From: Caulochytrium protostelioides
Taxonomy: Eukaryota; Chytridiomycota; Caulochytriomycetes; Caulochytriales; Caulochytriaceae
DNA length: 51,374 bases
Direction: 5' to 3'
Assembly (NCBI GenBank): GCA_003615045.1
Contig: ML014244.1
Location: 1 to 51,374, forward strand
Shown: positions 42,878-50,754 of the stretch, piece after piece
How positions within the stretch are numbered: the stretch's first letter is position 1
Layout of the letters: every line of letters begins with the position of its first letter
Program-made: the position numbers and the translations under genes
The notes under the pieces: model-generated
Told to the model about the DNA's origin: nothing
Seen by the model: the letters and a program-made list of their open reading frames with translations, nothing else
The model's database searches: none

Positions 42878-43322
42878 ATGTCCTGCATCGACTGCCCGTC
42901 GCCGCCGCGCTGCGCCGTGCCGTGCGGCAAAGCCCCGCGGCCTAAGCTCTGGCTGCAGATCCCGTCCGGCGCGGCCCAACTCCGCGTGGCGCAGCCCGCC
43001 GTCGCCACCGAGACTGCCGCCGCCGCCACGGTCGACCCCGCCTCCCGTGCCGACCTGACCAGCACCACGGCGGCCGCGCCGTCGGCGCCGTCGTCCCACG
43101 AAGCCGACGCAACGACGAGCACAGCGACGTTCGCATCGTGGGGCGGAACATCGCTCTCTGCGCACGGCGTTGCGTCGGCGATCGGGTCGTCGTGGGAGGC
43201 CACGCAACAGATCGTGACGAGCGCGAACCACACCACGCAGATCGTGCACCAGACGCTGGTTGCGTCCACGGAGATGACGGCGCCGCCGACGGCGCCGACC
43301 ACCGCCCTGCCACGACTCGCGG

Positions 43323-43359
<37 letters not shown>

Positions 43360-44383
43360 CGCGGTCAGCACCGATCCGCGCGACGACGATGGCGTGATCG
43401 ATGTGCCGCCCGACGCGGAGAACGAGGACGAGGAGAACGAGGACGAGGATGAGGACGATGACGGCGGCGACGGCACCATGATGTGTGTGTACCCCGTCGC
43501 GCAGAAGGGCTGCTACGACGCCTGTCCCGTGCCCATCTGCGTGCCCCGCGCGCTGGGCGGCCCCCGCGAGGTCGTCTCGATCCTGCCGGGGGCCAAGCCC
43601 CCCAAGACCGACACGGCGGCGACGTTCCGGTCCAAGCCACTCCTCGGCCCGGGCTCCGAAGACGCAACGGCCGAGGGTGCCGAGGACGCGGCTGCCGAAA
43701 AGGAGAAGGCCGAGAGTGACCGCCGCGGTGGGAAGGGCTTCAGCGCCGTGACGTTCCTCGACATCACGGCGGCGCATCGGCTCCCGCCGGTCCAGATGGA
43801 CCCCGCGACGACGGCGCCTTCGCTGCGCCTGGCGGCCGCTGACGGCCGCTACGACCAGCCCGTCTATGCCGCCGGCGAGGACCGCGCCGGGGCCCCCGTC
43901 GCGGCCGCGTTCATGGCGGCGCCGCTGGCGGGCGGCAAGGCGACGCTGCCGGACGCGCGTCACGAGGCGCACGGAGAGACCTCGGGTGCGAACGACCCGT
44001 CGCTGCTGAGCGCGAACCCGTCGTCGGCGATGGTGATCGTGATGCTCGGCGGCATCGTGATCGCCGTGACGCTGCTGACCGCGGCGTGGGTCATGCACTG
44101 CCGCCGGCGCACCGAGCTCGCGCGCCGCATGCGCGTCCGGTATGCGTCGCAGGTGGACGTCGTGCAGCTGACCGATCCCACGTGGACGTCGACAACCGGC
44201 GGGTCCCGCCGCGAGTCGGGCGGCTGGCTGGGTCGTCACGGCGACGATGGCGACGACGGGGATGACGACGGCGTCGGGCACCTTCACGCCCACGGCTCGC
44301 CGCGCGGCGCCCCACGCCACTCATGGAACGACGCCACCGAACCCATCCTCTACAACGCGCGATTAACACCCCCGACCGCTTAA
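42878..44383 (+). CDS. Single-pass membrane protein with two Cys clusters, possibly Opy2-like
   Basis: The 501-residue product opens with a Cys cluster (C3, C6, C12, C16; MSCIDCPSPPRCAVPCGK). A Thr/Ala-rich stretch follows, partly from a GGCGAC repeat, then an acidic run (Asp/Glu, about 170-198). A second Cys cluster comes next (C203, C212, C216, C221; CVYPVAQKGCYDACPVPIC). One transmembrane helix lies at about 384-405 (MVIVMLGGIVIAVTLLTAAW), followed by a basic stop-transfer CRRRTELARRMRVR and a tail of about 90 residues. ATG at 42878 (CACCATG) is the first in frame. The Cys pattern recalls the N-terminal domain of Opy2, the membrane anchor of the fungal HOG osmosensing pathway, split by an insert. 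That match is weak. No classical signal peptide is seen. A 549-codon antisense frame over the same DNA is judged false. Confidence 0.65.
43320..43362. repeat. (GGCGAC)n hexamer repeat within a coding region
   Basis: About seven GGCGAC-type units inside the membrane-protein gene, coding for an alternating Ala-Thr run. Confidence 0.9.
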
Positions 44384-44559
44384 AACATCATAATAGAAGC
44401 GCCCGCGGTCTCGAGGCATCGGATGCGATCATGGCTATCTGCCTGCCTGCCTGCCTGCCTGCCTATCTTACAACGTGACTGCCAGCACCCTGTATATAGT
44501 TATATATTTCTTTTTTTTTTTTTTTCATTACAGATGGCGGTTGTCCCAGCAGAGAGCGA
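44384..44559. other. Convergent 3' region with (GCCT)6 and T15
   Basis: The stretch lies between the stops of the membrane-protein gene (plus) and the Gda1 gene (minus). It holds six GCCT units (44441-44464), an AT-rich stretch (TGTATATAGTTATATATTTC) and a 15-T run at 44511-44525. These are suitable as polyadenylation regions for both genes. Confidence 0.6.
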
Positions 44560-46467
44560 TTATGCCGGGGGCGTTGGGGCGGGACACAACCGGCTCGCTT
44601 GAGCCTCGCGGTCGAGGAGCGCGATGGCGGCGCCGAGGCACCACCCCGTCTCGATGCCGTTGATCTTTTTGGCCGTGACGATCTGCCGGCGGTCCGGCAG
44701 CTCGTAGCCGTTCGTTAGCAACGCGTAGATGAAGGTCAGGTCGAGGCACCAGTCGGGCGTCTCGGCGAGCACGTCGAGGACGGCCTGCGGGAACGCCGGG
44801 TACATGCCCTCGACACTCTCTGTCATGTGGAGATCGGCGACGTTGTCCTGCGCGGCCTGCTGCTCGGCGGGGTCCTGGTAGTCGCTGAGCGTGCACACGC
44901 GCTGCGCCAGGGTGCGCAGGTCCGCGAGCCGGAAGCGCTCCGGCAGGCCGAGCGGCTCGGTGCGGTCGTAGAAGTAGCTAAAGACATAGATGTCGTTGTT
45001 GCGGAACGCGTGGCTGAGTCGCGGCTGGTAGATGCCGTCGAACGAACAGGGCCCGACGGGGCACGGCGCGCTCTTCTTGAAGAGGTTTGAATTGATAAAC
45101 GCGCTGCACGACGCGAACCCGCCGCCGCTGCCCTGGAGCTGGACGGCGCGCTTGTCGTGCTCCCAGGCCTCGGTGTGCGAGGGCGCAAAGCACGGCATCT
45201 CGAGCGTCGTCGCGTTCGGCGGATGGACCGCCACGACGGCGTTCTTGACGGCCTTACGGCCCTCCATCAGACCGTACCCCAGATACGAGTGCTGGTAGAG
45301 CACGTGGGTCTGGCCGCTGAACGTGAGCTCGTAGCGGTGGTCCCCGGGCGGCATGGACTGCAGCGGCTGCCCGAGCAGGCGCGACGTGGGCTCAAAGACG
45401 ATCTGGGTGCTCGCGCCGCCCAGGTCCATGACGGCTGCGGTCCGCCCCGGCGCGGCACGTTTCGCGACGTCGAGGTTGCCCAGCAGATAGTTGACAGTGA
45501 CCCATGCATACACGCCCTCGTCGCGGCCCTCCATGACGGCCACGGCGTTCGGATCGACGGCCCGCGCCGCCAGACGGAATGGGTAGGTGGTCTGGAGGCG
45601 CTCGCGGACGCGGTCAAGAATGCGCTGGCTCGGCTCGGGCCCGAGCAGACGCAGCCCGGCGGTCGCCTTCACCTCGACGGGCGTGCACGCGTGCAGCGCC
45701 GGCGGGATGGCCTCCAGCGCGGCGTGCAGCAGCGGGTCGAGCGACGACGCCGCGGCGTCGGGGTCGCTCGCGTATGCGCTGAGGCCCGGCTTCGTCTGCC
45801 GGAACACCTCGTCCTCGAGCATCGGATGCGCGCCCGCGCCCGCGCAGTACCGGAAGCGGTACACATGGATGCGGGAACCGGTGGACCCCGCGTCGATCAT
45901 GAGCGCGTACTGGACGGCGGGGCGGTCGGCGGGCGGCGCACACGTCGACGTTGGAGCGCCGCGAGCGCCCGCAGGCGGCGCCGGCGCGCCGGCCATGGCC
46001 TCGGCCTGGATCGCGCTCATCGACCGCGCATCGGACAGGGCGATGCGAAAGCTCAGGCTGACGATCATCAGCAGCGTGAATCCGAGAATCAGCAGCCGAC
46101 AGGGCGTGACGGCGCGCAGGCTCAGGGCGACGCGGTGCAGGTAGCCGCCATGGCGGTCGCCGCCGCCGTGAGCGGTCGCGCGGTCGGGCGACGTGGTGAT
46201 GCTCGGATGGCCGACGAGGTGGTGCGGGTAGCCATCCATCTTGGCCGGGGCACGAAGGGCGGAGCACCGGGCGAGCGGCCGTGTGGACGCCGGGAGGAGC
46301 GGCGAGTCTGGGGGCGCGAGCGGCGGCCGCGTGGCGGTCCCGCTGCTCGCACGAATCGTCGCTGCGGCGGCAGCAACGGAAGCGGCCGCGTCGCCCGCGT
46401 CGACGGCGTCGTTTGAGTGCGACAGTTGGCGATGGTGCAGCGGATGCGATCGGCGGTCGCCGGCCAT
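44560..46467 (-). CDS. GDA1: Golgi nucleoside diphosphatase, GDA1/CD39 family
   Basis: A type II membrane enzyme of 635 residues that hydrolyses GDP/UDP to the monophosphate in the Golgi lumen, supporting nucleotide-sugar exchange for glycosylation. All apyrase conserved regions are visible. ACR1 is MIDAGSTGSRIHVYRF (about 190-205), ACR2 KATAGLRLLG (267-276), ACR3 EGVYAWVTVNYLLG with the catalytic Glu (about 317-330), and ACR4 MDLGGASTQIVFEP (347-360). ACR5 corresponds to the C-terminal IETGWCLGAAIALL. The single membrane anchor is at about 125-144 (LLILGFTLLMIVSLSFRIAL). The cytosolic part before it is unusually long; starting at the later ATG at 46239 would shorten it to about 50 residues, nearer to yeast Gda1. 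Cys pairs in the C-terminal half fit a lumenal fold. Divergent from the thioesterase gene. Confidence 0.92.
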   Translation of the reverse strand: MAGDRRSHPLHHRQLSHSNDAVDAGDAAASVAAAAATIRASSGTATRPPLAPPDSPLLPASTRPLARCSALRAPAKMDGYPHHLVGHPSITTSPDRATAHGGGDRHGGYLHRVALSLRAVTPCRLLILGFTLLMIVSLSFRIALSDARSMSAIQAEAMAGAPAPPAGARGAPTSTCAPPADRPAVQYALMIDAGSTGSRIHVYRFRYCAGAGAHPMLEDEVFRQTKPGLSAYASDPDAAASSLDPLLHAALEAIPPALHACTPVEVKATAGLRLLGPEPSQRILDRVRERLQTTYPFRLAARAVDPNAVAVMEGRDEGVYAWVTVNYLLGNLDVAKRAAPGRTAAVMDLGGASTQIVFEPTSRLLGQPLQSMPPGDHRYELTFSGQTHVLYQHSYLGYGLMEGRKAVKNAVVAVHPPNATTLEMPCFAPSHTEAWEHDKRAVQLQGSGGGFASCSAFINSNLFKKSAPCPVGPCSFDGIYQPRLSHAFRNNDIYVFSYFYDRTEPLGLPERFRLADLRTLAQRVCTLSDYQDPAEQQAAQDNVADLHMTESVEGMYPAFPQAVLDVLAETPDWCLDLTFIYALLTNGYELPDRRQIVTAKKINGIETGWCLGAAIALLDREAQASRLCPAPTPPA

Positions 46468-47190
46468 ACCGCGAATCACGGGCAATCAAACGAACGTGAG
46501 ATCGACTTGAGAAGAATCAGACACGTGCTGACGACTTGGGATGATCCGCACGATCCGAGAATGCGAGTCAATCCGAGTCTCTGAATCAATCTGCACCAGT
46601 CGCGTTCGCGCAGCGTATCGCGGGGACGCGCAATGCGGATCCAGGCTGGGGGCGAAGGCGTTGCGACAGATGCACTACACGCCATGACGGCGATGCCCGG
46701 GCAGCGAGGCGAAGGACACCATCCCAGCGAGGCGATGCGTGTGACGTTGACCCGAGGGCCATGCTGATCGCACGTGCCGCACGACGCCGTGATCTGCACG
46801 CCGTGGCGACGGTGACGGCGACCTGCACACGGCCGCTGTTGTATTACAAAGCGCCGCGGCGGGTCGGGGCTTAGCCTGGGCAAGAGGGGCGGCCCCGCCC
46901 CGCCCCGAAAGAGGCACGATCGTCCAGCCGCGCCTTCAACCCGCGAGACATCCCTTCAGCACAATGTGTCGCACCGCCATCCGGAGGATCCAGGCGCTCT
47001 TTTCTATACAAGAATCAACCCATCGCGCGCACCACATGTCAAAAAAGAGAAAAAGAAACGAAAAGAATCGACCAACGGTCACCGATTCTTCGCGTTGATG
47101 TCGCCAGCGCTTTCTGCTCGATCTGCCCTTGTTCGTTTCATTGGTCTCCTCTACATTCGCGATCGATTCGCTGCTCCCGTCTCTGCCACG
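46468..47190. promoter_or_regulatory. Bidirectional upstream region, GDA1 and thioesterase
   Basis: This lies between divergent start codons and should contain both promoters. No gene or clear TATA box is recognised. A plus-strand frame is open from about 46966 into the thioesterase gene, with possible upstream starts. A CCCCGCCCCGCCCC stretch lies near 46893-46906. Confidence 0.45.
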
Positions 47191-47982
47191 ATGCTTCCCC
47201 GCGTGATGCTCGGCCTCGCGGGAAGACTCCCGCGTACAGGCGCCACGGCGGCCGTGCCATCCTGCACGATGCTGGTTCGCCGCCTCACGACAGCGACGGC
47301 GGCGCCGATCCCGCCGCCGCCGCCGCCGCCGCCCGGCCACCCGCGCGGCCGCGGCCGGCTCGTGCTGGGCCTCGCGGCGGGCGCGCTGGTCGGCGGCGGC
47401 CTCACGTATGCATGGGTCTCGCCGTCGGGCCTGCTGCACCACACGGAGCCGACGCTGCGCGAGGCGCGCGAGGCGGTGGCCGTGGTGCAGCGGCTGCGCG
47501 CGGACCCCGCGTGGACGGCGTCGGACCCGTATGCGTGGCTGGTGCACGGCCGGCGGGAGCGCAACTTTTCGACGGGCACGCTGCTGGGCGCGCGGCGCAT
47601 GGGCCTGACGCCGCTGCTGTTCCACAACGCCGAGACGGGCGCGTTCGTGTGTGTTGTCCATGTCGGCGACCGCCTCTGCGGCCACGACGGCGTCCTCCAC
47701 GGCGGCGTTCTCGCGACGCTCTGCGACGAGATGACGGCGCGTGCCGCCATGTCGAGGCTCACGATCGCCGTCACGGCCAACCTCAACATCAACTACCGCA
47801 GGATGGTCACCGCCAACCAGTTCCTCGTGCTGTCGTCGACGTGCACGCGCGTCGACGGCCGCAAGGCCTGGGCCGAGGCGACCATCGCCGACGAGGCCGG
47901 CGACACCCTCGTCGAGGCCACGGCCCTCTTTGTCGCCCCCAAGACCCCGCTCGACCATGTGCGCGCCTGGCAGGCCAAGTAA
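47191..47982 (+). CDS. Mitochondrial hot-dog (THEM4/PaaI-like) thioesterase
   Basis: The 263-residue protein starts with an Arg/Ser/Thr-rich, acid-free presequence (1-40). A Pro run (40-48) and one hydrophobic segment, RLVLGLAAGALVGGGLTYAW (56-75), follow. The C-terminal half is a hot-dog domain: NFSTGTLLGARRMGLTPLLF, then GHDGVLHGGVLATLCDEM with HGG (170-172) and Asp-Glu (179-180), the PaaI-type active-site pattern. It continues with ANLNINYRRMV and FVAP. Fungal relatives of this layout are inner-membrane-anchored mitochondrial proteins thought to hydrolyse acyl-CoA; the substrate is unknown. ATG 47191 has a good context (ACGATG). An upstream in-frame ATG at 47098 would add 31 residues, also presequence-like. 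Confidence 0.82.
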   Translation: MLPRVMLGLAGRLPRTGATAAVPSCTMLVRRLTTATAAPIPPPPPPPPGHPRGRGRLVLGLAAGALVGGGLTYAWVSPSGLLHHTEPTLREAREAVAVVQRLRADPAWTASDPYAWLVHGRRERNFSTGTLLGARRMGLTPLLFHNAETGAFVCVVHVGDRLCGHDGVLHGGVLATLCDEMTARAAMSRLTIAVTANLNINYRRMVTANQFLVLSSTCTRVDGRKAWAEATIADEAGDTLVEATALFVAPKTPLDHVRAWQAK

Positions 47983-48103
47983 GGGGCGCTGGCGCTGGCG
48001 CGATTTCTCTATTTGTCGATATGGATCTCGAGAACTACCCCCCGCGAGTCGGCTGACGGCGACCCGTGCCGATGCCATGGAAAAAAGGGCTGCCGACGCG
48101 GCG

Positions 48104-49735
48104 CTAGTGGCGCAGGGCGGGCGGCGCGACGGCGAGAACCAGCGGCAGCGCGAGAGTCTCGCGGACCTCGGAAGCGCGGCGCTGTGCGGCCGTGAGCGAC
48201 GGCGACGCGTTGACCCACACGACTTCCAGCGTCGCCGTATGCGCCACGTCGACGACCTCGCTCGCCATATCCACGAGGAGCTCGCGGTAGGGGTCCTCGG
48301 TCGGCAGCGGGCCGCTGGCCGCAACGGGGCCGGGTTCTGGTTGCCGCCGGGCCAGCACCGCGTCGGGCGAGACATGGAGTCCCGTGACGATCCACGCGGG
48401 GTCGGCCACCGGCAGCGCGACGGTCCACGGCGCCGGCGCCGGCGGGTTCGCGTGGCTGGGCGGGGGCGGGTACCACACGCCGCGGCTCTTGAGGTCCTCG
48501 GTCCAGCGCTCCGTGCGCGGCTGGATGGCGTTCTGCGCGTGGTCGACGGGCGCGCGGGCCACCGCGTGCGTGAACGTATACGTGCACCGCAGCTGCTGCA
48601 CCACCTGCCAGTAAACGCGGTCGACGCGGTATGGCGCGGCCGGCGCGGGCGCGGACGCGATCGTCACGGCGACCGTCTCCTCGGGGCCGGCGCCGAGCAC
48701 GTGCGCCAGCGGGACCGTCACGGTGCCGTGCTGAAGGGCGTGCGTGGCCGTGGCCGTGGCGGGCGTCTCGGTATCGAGCGGCACCGCGCCGTCGTCCGTG
48801 AGGTCCATCGCCTCGCCGTGGTTAGTTTGGTCGCTACTGGCGGTGTCGCCATTCGTGGCATCGCCGGTGGCGGCGGGGTGCCGCCTCACCCGCGTCAATC
48901 CATCGCTGTCGCTCGCGCTCTCGCTGGCGCGTTCGGTCGACGGCTCGCTCGCGCGCTCGCTGCAACGGTCTGCCGGGCCGGCCGGCACTTGCGCAGCTGC
49001 TGCCCACAACGCGCGCAGGGGCGCAGGCGCCACGCGCACCACGATGTCGCGCTTCGCCACGACGCACGCGGGCCCCGCGAACCGCGTTGCGAGAGACGCG
49101 AGCGTCGCGATTGGCGGCCAGCGGCTTGTGGCGCCGCGCCGCGGGAGTTCCAGCGTCGCCGTGAGGAGGTACTGCGTCTGGATGCCGCGAGCGATGCTGA
49201 TGTTGGTCGGCGGCGCCGACGGCGGCAGCGTCAGCGTGAACAGGCGCCGGCGCACATCAGTATCGGCATCGCCGTCGTCGGGATCGCCGTCGTCGTCGTG
49301 GCTGCCGTCGAAGGCAGCGCGATCAGCAGCAGCAGCAGCGGCGGCGTCGTCGGCGTCCGACCACAGCGGCCCCTCCCAGGCGTCGCTTGTCGGCGAGAGT
49401 CGCCGCGGCCAGAGCTGCTTGGCGACGTCGACGACGCGCTGCGCGCCGCGGAAGACCTCGCTGTCGACGGTGTGGTGGGCGACGACGCCGCCAATCAGGC
49501 GCAGCACGAGGCGCTGTGGCGGGAGCAGCAGGTCGCCGGCGCCGCGAGCGCCGGGGCGCGGCCGCGGCCGCGTGATGACCACGCAGCCGCGGACCTGGGG
49601 GGGTGCGCCGGCGGGCGAGACGACCAGCTCTGGCTGCGTGAGCTCGATGCGCAGGGCGTAGGTGTCGGCCTCGGCAGCATCACGCGAGCGGCGCGCGGCG
49701 CCATGGGCGCCACAGGCGGCGGCAGCCGAGGCCAT
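48104..49735 (-). CDS. Arrestin-like protein
   Basis: A single-exon gene for 543 residues with two arrestin-type beta-sandwich halves. The N-half has VRGCVVI (48-54), RLVLRLIGGVVAH (75-87), KQLWP (106-110), RLFTLTLPPSAPPTNIS (164-180) and TQYLLTATLEL (187-197). This is the arrestin_N order of a G-x-V strand, a Leu-Trp motif, and L-P-P-S before a Tyr-containing strand. The C-half resumes after a Ser/Glu/Arg-rich linker with HGTVTVPL, VYWQVVQQLRCTYTF and YRELLVDMASEVVDVAHTATLEVVWV. Acidic and Ala inserts lie at about 125-160. Fungal alpha-arrestins usually recruit the Rsp5 ubiquitin ligase through PPxY motifs, but none is seen here, so its partner is unclear. The family call rests on pattern rather than strong identity. 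Confidence 0.65.
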   Translation of the reverse strand: MASAAAACGAHGAARRSRDAAEADTYALRIELTQPELVVSPAGAPPQVRGCVVITRPRPRPGARGAGDLLLPPQRLVLRLIGGVVAHHTVDSEVFRGAQRVVDVAKQLWPRRLSPTSDAWEGPLWSDADDAAAAAAADRAAFDGSHDDDGDPDDGDADTDVRRRLFTLTLPPSAPPTNISIARGIQTQYLLTATLELPRRGATSRWPPIATLASLATRFAGPACVVAKRDIVVRVAPAPLRALWAAAAQVPAGPADRCSERASEPSTERASESASDSDGLTRVRRHPAATGDATNGDTASSDQTNHGEAMDLTDDGAVPLDTETPATATATHALQHGTVTVPLAHVLGAGPEETVAVTIASAPAPAAPYRVDRVYWQVVQQLRCTYTFTHAVARAPVDHAQNAIQPRTERWTEDLKSRGVWYPPPPSHANPPAPAPWTVALPVADPAWIVTGLHVSPDAVLARRQPEPGPVAASGPLPTEDPYRELLVDMASEVVDVAHTATLEVVWVNASPSLTAAQRRASEVRETLALPLVLAVAPPALRH

Positions 49736-50754
49736 GGGCGGCGGCGGATGTGGCGGATCGACGCGATCTTAAGGGACCAGCGGTGCGGCAGCTTGCGCGG
49801 CGTCAAGGAGAGGCGAGACCGCTCTATCAACTGTTATGCGGTCGAACGGTGGAGCCGAAGCATGGACCGACGAAGCGAAATGACTGAGCGCTGGTCGCGG
49901 CGGCAGCAGAGAAACGAGCGGGAGCGACAAGACGACACCGAGATGTCCAATCTCCGATCTCCTGCGACCGGCATGAAGCACAGGCGGGCGGCGGTCGATT
50001 ACCGACAGGAACGGTCGCGGGTCCGTTTTTTTCTTTCGATCAACGATTTCCGCGCATGAGGCCTTGTCGGATGAATTCTGGCGTTTCTCACGAAGACGGG
50101 ACGGTTGATGCCGCCGATCGTCGCTGCGTTGGCGGATCGGAACCAGCGGCGGCGGCGGCCGCGGCCGCGGTCGGTCCCTGCGGTGGACCCTTGGACGCCT
50201 CACCGCCGTCGGCGCCCGTGTGGCGCGTGCACGCGCCACATTAAGCGTGGCGCTCCTTCCGCTGGTGCCTTCCCCACGGTTGTCGGCGCCGCGGGGGCAC
50301 GCGCCAAGAAACCTTCTTGAAATATAGATGTTTTGCAGAATACACAAGCGCACCCTCCACGACCCAACACGCATACCATACCTGACGTGCCCAGGTCTCG
50401 CTGGTCAGACCAATAGCGCTGTGCCGCACATCCGGGCAAGGTCAGCATGGCGTGTCGTGAGCTGGAAGTTGCGAGAATACTACGTACCGCAATGGCACGG
50501 CGGGAGTCTTAGTGCCGATCCATCGCTCTTCAAGAAGCTCATGATCGAGCGGCAGCACCCGTAAAGCCCCCGGACTGATGGGGTCAACCGCACGGAGGAA
50601 ATCACATCTCTTCAATGCTGTCTATTCGAACGATCATTAGAAAAACATGACTATACAATCTAAAACTGCGGTGATGGTTACGCCGCCTACAGGGTTTAAT
50701 AGAACTCGGCATCGGCGACCCGCGGACTATGCGGACTGCTCGCATCGAGTTCAT
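49736..50754. other. Intergenic region, arrestin-like gene to HMG-like gene
   Basis: No gene is recognised. It should hold the arrestin-gene promoter and the 3' end of the gene at the right edge (both minus strand). The DNA near 50330-50750 is markedly less GC-rich than the rest. Short frames on both strands show no motif. Confidence 0.45.

Noticed and set aside
42058-43479. 473-codon minus-strand frame
   Set aside because: It spans a repeat-rich spacer and the start of the plus-strand gene. Its composition follows the simple repeats and no conserved segment is present.
42671-44320. 549-codon minus-strand frame over the membrane-protein gene
   Set aside because: It is made mostly of Arg, Gly and His with no motif. 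It mirrors a plus-strand frame that has a good ATG context, Cys clusters, a transmembrane helix and a stop-transfer signal. The antisense frame is a result of high GC at third codon positions.
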